Origin: Maritimibacter sp. HL-12
GTDB lineage: Bacteria > Pseudomonadota > Alphaproteobacteria > Rhodobacterales > Rhodobacteraceae
DNA: 64,000 nucleotides
NCBI RefSeq assembly: GCF_900177545.1
Contig: NZ_FXBQ01000001.1
Span: forward strand, 310,001 to 374,000
Reading direction: 5' to 3'
Part shown: piece by piece, positions 57,332 through 64,000 of the stretch
Layout: every line of letters begins with the position of its first letter
How positions within the stretch are numbered: position 1 is the stretch's first letter
Program-made: the position numbers and the translations under genes
Notes under the pieces: generated by a model
Databases searched by the model: none
Seen by the model: the letters and a program-made list of their open reading frames with translations, nothing else
Told to the model about the DNA's origin: nothing

Positions 57332-57504
57332 GGATTCGGTTCCTGTGAAATGGCGGCAAATGCCGGCACCCTAGCAAGCCCGACGCGATGTTGCACCCTG
57401 CTTGTCCGCGCTCTGCCCGGCCCGGATGCACGCAAGCGTGACTTGCCTTCCCGCGCTGGAATGTTGGTTCCTGAGCCGATCAGTCCTTCAAACCGGAGAT
57501 TGCC

Positions 57505-57876
57505 ATGCGCCCAGTCATGCGCCCAGTCCTGCGCCCTGCCCTCGTTGCCTTCCTTCTCGCCGCGCCTGCTGCGGCACAGGATCATTCCGGCCACGAGGGC
57601 CACGCCATGCCCACCGACGCCGCCGCCTCCACCCGCGCCTACATCGCCGCCAACGACGCGATGCATCAAGGCATGGCGATCGAGTTCACCGGCGACGCCG
57701 ATATCGACTTCATCAAGGGCATGATCCCGCACCACGAGGGCGCCGTCGACATGGCGCGGATCGTGCTGGAGCACGGTGCCGACGCCGAGGTGCGCGCGCT
57801 CGCCGAGGCGATCATCGAAGCGCAGGAAGAAGAGATCGCCTGGATGCGCGCCTGGCTCGCCGCCAAAGGGCAATAG
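57505..57876 (+). CDS. Exported DUF305 protein
   Basis: A 123-aa periplasmic protein with signal peptide (ends near PAAAQD) and a His/Met-rich four-helix DUF305 domain ([39 protein letters not shown]). CopM-like members bind copper or silver. Its context gives no other metal genes. GGAG lies six bases before the start. It is convergent with the next gene (one base apart). Confidence 0.88.
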   Translation: MRPVMRPVLRPALVAFLLAAPAAAQDHSGHEGHAMPTDAAASTRAYIAANDAMHQGMAIEFTGDADIDFIKGMIPHHEGAVDMARIVLEHGADAEVRALAEAIIEAQEEEIAWMRAWLAAKGQ

Positions 57877-57877
57877 C

Positions 57878-58693
57878 CTACTGCCCGAGGCCCAGCTTTT
57901 CGAGATGCGCCGCCGCCTCGGGCACCCGGCTGAACTCGTTGATCTCGATGATCAGCCGCGGGTTCGACTTCAGCGCACCGAGTTCCGCGAAGATCGGGGC
58001 GAAGGGGATCGTGCCCTCGCCCAGAACCCAGTGCCGGTCGGCGTAGCCATCGGCATCTTGCAGGTGCACATGGGTGAGCCGGTCGCCCGCGAAAGACACA
58101 TAGCGGTCCACCGGCGGCCCGCCCGCCATCCTGTGCGCCCAGTAGGCGTGGCCCACGTCGACCGAGACCTTGAGGGCGGGGCTGTCGGCGGCATCGACCA
58201 CCGCCGCGCGGTCACGCGGATCGACGTCCTGGATGTTCTCCAGCACCATCTCAACCCCCAGATCCTCGGCCCGTTTCAGCGCAGGTTCCAGCGTGTCGAG
58301 CACGGCCGATATCCGCTTGCCCCGGGCGCGGGAATTGTTGTCGAGGTTGGAAAAATCCCAGTGATTGTAGGGCGAATGCAACACCATCTGGGTCGCGCCA
58401 AGCTTCTCGCAGACATCGAGTGCCTGCCCGAGCCGCTTTTGCACCACGGCGCGGATATCCTTGTCCTTCACGTCGAGTTCGAAGCCTGCAAAGGGGCCGT
58501 GGATACCGAGCCGCCCGCGCCAGCCGTCGAGCGCCTTCTTTGCCATGTCGATGAAGGAATCGGGAGCGGCGAGAATGTCGGCCATGCAAAATTCCGGCAA
58601 CTCCAGATCGCGGTTCTTCTCGAACAGCCAGTCGCGGTGCCGCGGCAGATCGAGCACGGTGAGTTGCGCGCCGATGATGGGCAGGTCTTTCAT
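57878..58693 (-). CDS. Sugar phosphate isomerase/epimerase family TIM-barrel protein
   Basis: A 271-aa protein of the xylose-isomerase-like (AP endonuclease 2) TIM-barrel family. It has metal-type residues at VLHSPYNHWDF, VLENIQDVDPRD, VSVDVGHAYWAH, THVHLQDADGYADRH and LIIEINEF. Substrate unknown. It is preceded by its own gap and is convergent with the DUF305 gene. Confidence 0.85.
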   Translation of the reverse strand: MKDLPIIGAQLTVLDLPRHRDWLFEKNRDLELPEFCMADILAAPDSFIDMAKKALDGWRGRLGIHGPFAGFELDVKDKDIRAVVQKRLGQALDVCEKLGATQMVLHSPYNHWDFSNLDNNSRARGKRISAVLDTLEPALKRAEDLGVEMVLENIQDVDPRDRAAVVDAADSPALKVSVDVGHAYWAHRMAGGPPVDRYVSFAGDRLTHVHLQDADGYADRHWVLGEGTIPFAPIFAELGALKSNPRLIIEINEFSRVPEAAAHLEKLGLGQ

Positions 58694-58734
58694 GAATCGG
58701 GTCCTCCGCGCGCGAGTCTGCCATGAAAGAAGGT

Positions 58735-58771
58735 GCTTGTCCCGCCCCGTCCGGTGTGGGGCGGGACAAGC
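58735..58771. terminator. Very strong hairpin
   Basis: 14-base perfect arms GCTTGTCCCGCCCC (58735-58748) and GGGGCGGGACAAGC (58758-58771) around a 9-base loop. On the minus strand it follows the 157-aa gene at 58800-59273 and lies before the epimerase-family gene. No clear U-run, but its strength suggests termination of the upstream transcript. Confidence 0.7.
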
Positions 58772-58799
58772 TACGGCGGGCGAGGTGGTCAGGGAGGAC

Positions 58800-59273
58800 C
58801 TAGGACGCCACCCGCACGTATTCTTCCGGCAGCGGGCTCGGCAGCGACGCCGCCCGCTCCCCGGATCTCACAAAGGCCGACACCACCGCGCCATGCGCCC
58901 GGATCAGCGTTGCGACGTTGGGATCGTCGCTGGTTTCCTCGATCACCACGCCCTTGCGCGTGTCGGTCACGACCATGCGCAGCTTGTGGCGCTGGGCGAA
59001 AATCTCGACGAACGCCGGGTCCCAGTGCCGCAGGCCGAAGCCTTCCCCGAGGCGGCGGTGCATCTCGTGGGCATGGGCCCGGATCAGCCCGGCAAGCTCG
59101 GGATCGTCGGTCTCGGTGATCGCGCGGATGCCGTCGGGAAGGTCGGTCACCTGCCGGCGGATCGCCTCGTGGCTGCGCAGAAGCGCGTGAAACACCGCTT
59201 GGTCACGCTTGTGGCGCGCGGCCATATCGGGGCCGAGATGGTCATGCCCGCCGTGTTTGCCCTGCCCTCGCAT
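58800..59273 (-). CDS. Protein with internal duplication, unknown function
   Basis: A 157-aa protein of no recognised family. It has two similar halves: GIRAITETDDPELAGLIRAH and GVVIEETSDDPNVATLIRAH, each followed by a helix, so an ancient tandem duplication is likely. The His-rich N-terminus (GQGKHGGHDHLGPD) could bind metal. No signal peptide. It is divergent from the lipoprotein gene. Confidence 0.7.
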   Translation of the reverse strand: MRGQGKHGGHDHLGPDMAARHKRDQAVFHALLRSHEAIRRQVTDLPDGIRAITETDDPELAGLIRAHAHEMHRRLGEGFGLRHWDPAFVEIFAQRHKLRMVVTDTRKGVVIEETSDDPNVATLIRAHGAVVSAFVRSGERAASLPSPLPEEYVRVAS

Positions 59274-59410
59274 GGTGCGTCTTTCCGGTGAATCAAAGTT
59301 GTATCTTCAATACAGGTTAAATTCCCGCCGGCCACTGGGCCAAAACGCCGCAACCTTTCGGCCCGGATTAACCAGATGGCAACCACGGCGGCGCAAAACT
59401 CCGCGCCAGG

Positions 59411-59818
59411 ATGCCCCGAGTTCATTTGCTCTTCGCGCTCTGCACGGCCCTCGCCGCAGGCTGCGCACCGCCCCCGCTCCCGCCCGAGGCGCAGTGCTTC
59501 GCGGCGGCAACAGCGCAGTATCGCGGGCCGTGGCGCGAGGCCCGCAGGATCGAGGCCGAGCTTGCGCGGGGATATGCGATCGAGCGCACCAGGGCGACGC
59601 GACTGGCTCCCATCTCCTGCCACGAGGCCGGGCGGCGCGGCACCTGTTTCGCCGAGCATCGGGAAACCAGCCTTCGGAAAGTTCCGATCAACCTCGAGTG
59701 GCACCGCGCCCGCCTCGCGGCGCTCGAAGCGCGGATGGCGGCGCTGCGCCCCGCAGCGATGGCCGCCGCGGCACCCTGCGGCTACGGCGCCCGGGCCGCG
59801 CTGCCACCGCCCCGGTAG
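59411..59818 (+). CDS. Small lipoprotein
   Basis: A 135-aa protein with a lipoprotein signal peptide (MPRVHLLFALCTALAAGC, lipobox LAAGC, Cys18). The mature part has a few Cys (ISCHEAGRRGTCF, APCGYG) and many Arg/Ala. No recognised family. The ribosome binding site is weak, so the start is less sure. Confidence 0.6.
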   Translation: MPRVHLLFALCTALAAGCAPPPLPPEAQCFAAATAQYRGPWREARRIEAELARGYAIERTRATRLAPISCHEAGRRGTCFAEHRETSLRKVPINLEWHRARLAALEARMAALRPAAMAAAAPCGYGARAALPPPR

Positions 59819-59864
59819 GCAACCGGCTCTGGTGCCCGCGCGATCGCGGCGATAGCCTTTCGTG

Positions 59865-60338
59865 ATGAGCAGACCCTTCGCCATTGTCCTCGGGGCCGCT
59901 GTCTGGACCGGGGGCGTCGCCTCTCCCACGCTCAGGCGGCGGGCCGAGACGGCGGCGGCGCTCTATCTTGCGGGCAAAGTCGATGGCATTGTCGCCACCG
60001 GCGGGATCGGCGTGTATCCACCAAGCGAGGCCGAAGTGCTTCGCGATCTCCTCACCGCGCGCGGCGTGCCGGAAGGCGCGGTGATTCTCGAAACCCGCTC
60101 GCGCAGCACGATGGAAAACATCGCCTTCGCGGCCGCCCTTCTGCCCGAGGGCAGCAGGCTGGTCCTGGTGAGCGACGCCTGGCACCTGCCACGAGCACGG
60201 CTCATCGCGCGCCGCCTCAAGCTTCGGGCCGAGGGCGCGGCTCCACCGCTCAGAGGTGCACGCCCGCTGTTCACCGCACGCGCGATCCTGCGCGAGATCG
60301 CGGCGGTCGTTGCGCTGGCCCTGCGCCTCGGGGGCTGA
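59865..60338 (+). CDS. YdcF-like (DUF218) protein
   Basis: A 157-aa protein of the DUF218 family (YdcF/SanA/ElyC type), fold with Rossmann-like core. The family motifs are VLGAAVWTGGVASPTLRRRA, GIVATGGIGVYPPSEAEV, and ETRSRSTMENIAFAAALL. These proteins are linked to envelope or nucleotide metabolism, but without a firm general function. An alternative GTG start is one codon upstream. No transmembrane segment at the N-terminus, unlike SanA. Confidence 0.84.
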   Translation: MSRPFAIVLGAAVWTGGVASPTLRRRAETAAALYLAGKVDGIVATGGIGVYPPSEAEVLRDLLTARGVPEGAVILETRSRSTMENIAFAAALLPEGSRLVLVSDAWHLPRARLIARRLKLRAEGAAPPLRGARPLFTARAILREIAAVVALALRLGG

Positions 60339-60344
60339 TCGCGC

Positions 60345-60749
60345 TCAGCGCGACACCGTCACCCGGATCGAGTTGCCGACATTGCCCTGGCCATAGATTC
60401 GCACGAACACCGTCGCCCCGCCCTGCAACAGGATCTGTGCCGCGGAGGGTTCTATCGTGCCGTTCATGATCATCCGCTCCATCGCGGCACGGTTTTCGAT
60501 GCTGGCAAAGAACGGGTCCCAATCGTCGCCCGCCTGCCGGATGCCGAAACGGTGGTAGTTGGCGCGGTCCTGCCGCAAGACCTGCCACGCCGCGCCGAGC
60601 CGCACACCGTTGGAATTGTGCAGATCGTCCCAGCCGATAAAGGCGCTGTAGCTGCCGATCTGGTCTTGCGCCGCGGCGGCACCTGCAAGGCCAAATGCCG
60701 TGACCGCCCCGATCAGGGCCGCGCGCGCGAAATTGGATAGACGTCTCAT
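60345..60749 (-). CDS. Small exported protein
   Basis: A 134-aa secreted protein. The start MRRLSNFARAALIGAVTAFG is a signal peptide preceded by GGAGGATC. The mature part is mixed alpha/beta (IGSYSAFIGWDDLHNSNGVR, QVLRQDRANYHRFGIR) and ends with a strand-rich segment (GNSIRVTVSR). No recognised family; it is tail-to-tail with the YdcF-like gene. Confidence 0.7.
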   Translation of the reverse strand: MRRLSNFARAALIGAVTAFGLAGAAAAQDQIGSYSAFIGWDDLHNSNGVRLGAAWQVLRQDRANYHRFGIRQAGDDWDPFFASIENRAAMERMIMNGTIEPSAAQILLQGGATVFVRIYGQGNVGNSIRVTVSR

Positions 60750-60814
60750 GGCAGATCCTCCATTGGCTGTCGCGGGTCGCCGCGCAAACAATGCGAAGTA
60801 TCGCCTGCGCCGCG

Positions 60815-61135
60815 TCAATCGGTTGCTGTCACGACCTCATAAAGCACTGGCTCGAAACTCTTCGCCAGATCGTTGAATTTCATATGATATTGCCGCATTG
60901 CCTTGGACCTGAGCATGGTCTGGAAATCTTCGCGGCTTTCCCATTGGGTATAGTTCGCAACCCGCGTGCGCGCATCGTTCACATGCATCGCCGCACCGAT
61001 GAAGCCGGGCTGCTTCGAGACAAACTCGTTGCAGGCGAGCCGCAGTTCCTCAAGCAGGTCATCGCAGGTGCCGGGTGTGACCTCGAAGGTGGTGATGACG
61101 GTCTGGATAGTCGGATCGGCGGTGATCTTGGGCAT
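60815..61135 (-). CDS. Antibiotic biosynthesis monooxygenase (ABM) domain protein
   Basis: A 106-aa ferredoxin-fold protein with an ABM domain (TVITTFEVTPGTCDDLLEEL, then CNEFVSKQPGFIGAAMHVND, ANYTQWESREDFQTML). Such proteins act as small cofactor-free monooxygenases or haem-degrading/quinol enzymes; the substrate is unknown. It is probably monocistronic. Confidence 0.88.
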   Translation of the reverse strand: MPKITADPTIQTVITTFEVTPGTCDDLLEELRLACNEFVSKQPGFIGAAMHVNDARTRVANYTQWESREDFQTMLRSKAMRQYHMKFNDLAKSFEPVLYEVVTATD

Positions 61136-61219
61136 GTCGTTCTCCCGTTATGATGGCCAAGCCTACCACTGCCCCGCCAAAGCACCAAACCACTCAACGC
61201 CGACGCTGCAACTCCGCGC

Positions 61220-61627
61220 TCAGCGCACCACGTGCACCGAACAGGGCGCGTGACGCACCACCCGGGCCGCGGTCGAGCCGAGGAACAGATCCTGAAGACC
61301 GGGCCGGTGCGAGGCGATCACGATGCAATCGCAATTGTGCTCGCTGGCGTAGTCGACTATCGAATGGCCGGCGTGCCCCTCGATCACCTTCACGGCGATG
61401 CGATCATGGCCGCCGAGGCGCTCGGCAAGGATATCCTCGATCTCCTTTATATTCGCCGCCATCTGCCCTTCCGGCAGGTATTGTGCGACGTAGGTCGGCA
61501 CTTCTTCGACGACATGCAGCGCGGTGACGCGGCCGTCAGCACCCGCAATCGCCTCGGCGATCTCGATGGATTTCATCGTGTCGCGGCCCGTTTCGAAGGC
61601 CACGGGGACGAGAATGTTCTTGTACAT
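61220..61627 (-). CDS. Universal stress protein
   Basis: A 135-aa UspA-family protein. It begins MYKNILVPVAFETGRDTMKS, has the central helix EDILAERLGG, and ends with the nucleotide-type loop ASHRPGLQDLFLGSTAARVV then RHAPCSVHVVR (G-2X-G-9X-G(S/T) variation). AGGGAG precedes the ATG. A TTGAC-N4-GTCAA box lies upstream, suggesting oxygen-responsive control. Confidence 0.9.
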   Translation of the reverse strand: MYKNILVPVAFETGRDTMKSIEIAEAIAGADGRVTALHVVEEVPTYVAQYLPEGQMAANIKEIEDILAERLGGHDRIAVKVIEGHAGHSIVDYASEHNCDCIVIASHRPGLQDLFLGSTAARVVRHAPCSVHVVR

Positions 61628-61681
61628 GGCGCGCTCCCTGTTTCTCGGCGTCAAGTGTGGGGCGCAAAGTACGCGGCGGCC

Positions 61682-61695
61682 TTGACCTAGGTCAA
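61682..61695. promoter_or_regulatory. FNR/FixK-type box upstream of the universal stress gene
   Basis: TTGACCTAGGTCAA is a perfect 14-base palindrome of the TTGAY-N4-RTCAA type bound by FnrL or FixK in this group. It lies 55-68 bases before the usp start and 18 bases beyond the pobA stop. Usp genes are frequently under FNR-type control, which supports the call. Confidence 0.7.
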
Positions 61696-61713
61696 CCGCC
61701 GCGCGCCTTTCGC

Positions 61714-62898
61714 TCAGAACGGCAGGCCGACGTAGTTTTCGGCCAGCGAAGCCATCGCCGCGTCGGAACTGAGCAGGTAGCTCAGTTCCACTTCCTGCAA
61801 CTTCTGGTCGTAATCCGGATGGTTGGGGAAGTTGTGCAACATGGTGGTCATCCACCACGAGAAACGCTGCGCCTTCCAGACCCGCGCCAGCGCCTTGGCC
61901 GAGTAGGTCTCGAGCCCGCTGCTGTCGCCGTCGAGGTAATGCGCGATCATCCCGTGGTAGAGGTAGTAGATATCGGAGGCCGCCGAGTTCAGCCCGCGCG
62001 CGCCGGTGGGCGGCACGATGTGGGCGGCATCGCCGGCAAGAAACAGGTTGCCCCAGCGCATCGGCTCGGCGACGAAGGAGCGCAACGGCGCGATCGACTT
62101 CTCGATCGACGGCCCGGTTTCGAGCCCGGCCGCCACGTCGTCCGGCAGGCGGCGCTTGAGCTCATCCCAGAACGCCTCGTCCGACCAGTCTTCCACGCTG
62201 TCGGTGAGCGGCACCTGGATGTAGTAACGGCTGAGCACCTGGCTGCGCAGCGAACACAGCGAGAAGCCGCGTTCCGTGCGCGAATAGATCAGCTCGGGGC
62301 TCACCGGCTTCGTGCGGCTGAGCACCCCGAGCCAGCCGAAGGGATAGATCTTCTCGTATTCCTTCAGCACATCGCGCGGGATCGACTTGCGGCTCACGCC
62401 GTGGAACCCGTCGGCCCCGATGATGAAGTCGCACTCCACCCGGAAGGTCTCGTCGCCCTGCCGGTAGGTAAGCGCCGGGCTGTCGCTGTCGGCACCGTGG
62501 ATCGCCACGTCGAGCGCCTCGTGGATCACATTGCCACCCATCTTCTCGCGCGCGTCGTAAAGATCGCGTGTGAGCTCGGTCTGGCCGTAGACCACCACCG
62601 AGTTCCCGCCGGTATGCCCGGCCAAGTCGACCCGATGCATTTTGCCGTTATCGTTGATGAAAAACCCTTCGTGGATCTCGCCCTCGGCATCCATCCGCGC
62701 GCCGCACTGCGCCTCGCGCATCAACTCGGCGAAGCCGTGCTCCAGAACGCCGGCGCGGATCCGGCTCAGCACGTAGTCTCGGGTGTGCTTTTCCAGCACC
62801 ACGTTGTCGATGCCCTTGAGGTCGAGCAACTGGCTCAGCATCAGCCCCGAGGGGCCTCCGCCGATGATACCCACCTTGGTCTTGATCGTATTGGTCAT
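61714..62898 (-). CDS. pobA: 4-hydroxybenzoate 3-monooxygenase
   Basis: A 394-aa FAD-dependent enzyme converting 4-hydroxybenzoate to protocatechuate. The FAD loop GGGPSGLM is at 13-20, the second motif DFIIGADGFHG is present, the third FAD motif LFLAGDAAHIVPPTGARG is intact, and the length matches PobA. It is divergent from an AraC-type regulator, the usual pobA-pobR arrangement. The downstream protocatechuate genes are not in the window. Confidence 0.95.
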   Translation of the reverse strand: MTNTIKTKVGIIGGGPSGLMLSQLLDLKGIDNVVLEKHTRDYVLSRIRAGVLEHGFAELMREAQCGARMDAEGEIHEGFFINDNGKMHRVDLAGHTGGNSVVVYGQTELTRDLYDAREKMGGNVIHEALDVAIHGADSDSPALTYRQGDETFRVECDFIIGADGFHGVSRKSIPRDVLKEYEKIYPFGWLGVLSRTKPVSPELIYSRTERGFSLCSLRSQVLSRYYIQVPLTDSVEDWSDEAFWDELKRRLPDDVAAGLETGPSIEKSIAPLRSFVAEPMRWGNLFLAGDAAHIVPPTGARGLNSAASDIYYLYHGMIAHYLDGDSSGLETYSAKALARVWKAQRFSWWMTTMLHNFPNHPDYDQKLQEVELSYLLSSDAAMASLAENYVGLPF

Positions 62899-62949
62899 GG
62901 CGTTTCCTCCTGTCCTGTCCCGATCATCGCAAGATTGGCACCGATTTGA

Positions 62950-62981
62950 ATGGATCTACCCGGCCAAAACATGTATGGATC
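62950..62981. promoter_or_regulatory. Repeated word ATGGATC between pobA and pobR
   Basis: ATGGATC occurs at 62950-62956 and 62975-62981, 25 bases apart, in the 87-base divergent region. AraC-type activators often bind such direct repeats. The first copy is also a possible start codon of the regulator frame. Confidence 0.35.
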
Positions 62982-62985
62982 GAAC

Positions 62986-63834
62986 ATGAAAGCGATCGAG
63001 AGCTTCAATCTGTTCGGCGAAAGCGACGACCTGCCCGACGTGGTCCATTGCGAGACCATCGCGGCGCGCTCGGTGCGGCACGACTGGGAATTCACCCCGC
63101 ACCGCCATGCCCGGCTGCACCAGGTTCTGCTGGTGGCGCGCGGCGGCGGGCGCGGCACCTTCGACGGCGAGACCCGCCCGCTCGAAGGTGGAAGCCTCGC
63201 CAATGTCCCCACCGGCTGCGTCCATGCCTACAGCTTCACCCCGGGCACCGAAGGCTGGGTGGTCACGATCCCGGCCGAGGTGCTCGACGAGGGACTGGCC
63301 GAGGGCGAGGGCCTGCGCCCGCTGCTTGCGCGGCCTTGTGTCATAGGTGGAACGGAAGAAATCGAGACCACGATCAAGGCGATCTTCACCGCTTTCGAGG
63401 CCCGCAAATTTGCCCGCGCCCACGAGTTGCGCGCCCGCGTCGCCCTGCTGGCGGGGCTGGTCGCGCGCGCCATCGCGCGCGCCGCCCCGGGTGACACCCC
63501 GGCCGAATCCACGCTCCAGCGACGCTTCGAAGCACTGGTCGAAACCCACTATGCAGAGCATTTGCCGGTCGCGGCCTATGCCGCGCGCCTCGGCGTCACG
63601 CCGACCCACCTGAGCCGGGTCATGCGCGCCGCCACCGGCGCGCCCGCTTCGGCCGCGATCCAGCAGCGGATCATCCGCGAAGCCCGGCGCAACTTGGTCT
63701 ATTCGAACCTTTCAGTCTCGCAGATCGCCTATGCGCTCGGCTACGACGATCCGGCGCATTTCTCCCGCGTCTATCGCCGCGCCACCGGGCTGTCGCCGCG
63801 CCAGTTCCGCCAAAAGACCGAGGCCGCGGGATAA
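62986..63834 (+). CDS. pobR: AraC-family regulator of pobA (PobR-like)
   Basis: A 282-aa AraC/XylS-type activator. An N-terminal cupin-like sensing domain (HRHARLHQVLLVARGGGRGT) is followed by two helix-turn-helix motifs at the C-terminus (VAAYAARLGVTPTHLSRVMR and VSQIAYALGYDDPAHFSRVY). Divergent from pobA, it likely activates it with 4-hydroxybenzoate. I prefer the ATG at 62986 (MKAIESFNLFGESDDLP); 62950 and 62971 are in frame as well. Confidence 0.88.
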   Translation: MKAIESFNLFGESDDLPDVVHCETIAARSVRHDWEFTPHRHARLHQVLLVARGGGRGTFDGETRPLEGGSLANVPTGCVHAYSFTPGTEGWVVTIPAEVLDEGLAEGEGLRPLLARPCVIGGTEEIETTIKAIFTAFEARKFARAHELRARVALLAGLVARAIARAAPGDTPAESTLQRRFEALVETHYAEHLPVAAYAARLGVTPTHLSRVMRAATGAPASAAIQQRIIREARRNLVYSNLSVSQIAYALGYDDPAHFSRVYRRATGLSPRQFRQKTEAAG

Positions 63835-63843
63835 CCCTTCAGC

Positions 63844-63990
63844 CCCTTTTCTCTTGGCCCAAATACTCCGGGACCCTCTCGGCGTTTCCACGCGTGGAAA
63901 CGCCTGCCGGGTTCGCGGTTGCGCCCGCGCAACCACTCAGGATCCGGGGGCTGAGCCCCCGGCCGGTCGCCCCGGGCGCAGCCCGGGGCG
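63844..63990. repeat. Composite palindromic element, copy B (inverted)
   Basis: Reading the minus strand, the block has a palindrome of 10-base arms around TGC (63968-63990), one with 8-base arms (63944-63962), one with 8-base arms GGTTGCGC/GCGCAACC (63917-63934), GCG, the word AACCCGGCA, a perfect 24-base palindrome (63881-63904, half GGCGTTTCCACG), GAGAGGGTCCC, and a tail GGAGTATTTGGGCCAAGA. The word order matches copy A at 14784-14898. It follows the pobR stop; no gene is seen after 63834. Confidence 0.7.
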
Positions 63991-64000
63991 AAACTTCAGG

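Overview
The window looks like a chromosomal segment of a marine-type alphaproteobacterium of the Rhodobacteraceae (Roseobacter group). The grounds are very high G+C, dense short operons, a class I (archaeal-type) lysyl-tRNA synthetase, a protocatechuate-branch pobA/pobR pair, VCBS/Hint-domain proteins, a GAAC-N7-GAAC SOS box of the alphaproteobacterial type and TTTGCAAA sites of the Rhodobacter PccR type. No rRNA, phage block, transposase or CRISPR array is visible. There is one tRNA (Leu, anticodon TAA).

Layout, left to right. 1-4.5 kb: a polyamine-type ABC importer read leftwards (ATPase, binding protein, two permeases, the last cut by the window edge). 4.7-6.6 kb: metF with a divergent metR-type regulator. 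6.7-16.4 kb: an inositol-phosphatase-family enzyme, a tiny pilin-like protein, a rhomboid protease, a TPR protein, tRNA-Leu, an Lhr-type helicase, a degenerate M48-like membrane protein, an acyl-CoA synthetase, a sulfotransferase and a Cys-less Hint protein. 16.6-21.4 kb: a SPOR protein and a nucleoside-salvage operon (cdd-deoB-add-upp). 21.5-28.6 kb: a secreted protein of unknown role, prpE with a cluster of TTTGCAAA operators, an NtrC-like regulator without the GAFTGA loop, nadK and glyA. 28.7-33.6 kb: an LpxL-like acyltransferase, an ArsR/AHSA1 pair, a lytic transglycosylase and ppk2. 33.6-44.2 kb: a large beta-helix protein, a CHAD polyphosphate-binding protein, lysS, a TerB-like protein, a GST, a cytochrome c remnant, dacB and nadD. 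44.2-48 kb: glyQ, a small membrane protein and glyS. 48-53.4 kb: a catalytically dead trypsin-fold protein, a hydrolase, a complex I accessory subunit, and an RtxC-like acyltransferase translationally coupled to a VCBS-Hint protein. 53.5-56.5 kb: SOS-controlled uvrB and an AT-rich HEPN-domain gene that looks acquired. 56.7-64 kb: rhodanese and DUF305 proteins, several small unknowns, a universal stress gene behind an FNR-type box, and pobA/pobR.

The most unusual signals are: (1) the TAATG-coupled acyltransferase and VCBS-Hint pair, whose Hint protein contains a single lysine; (2) the isolated AT-rich HEPN gene with an RNxxxH ribonuclease motif, between a hairpin and a palindrome cluster; (3) modular palindrome elements, of which two copies in opposite orientation (near 14.8 kb and 63.9 kb) keep the same spacer words but have different, still perfectly paired stems; and (4) several proteins with an enzyme fold but lost catalytic residues.
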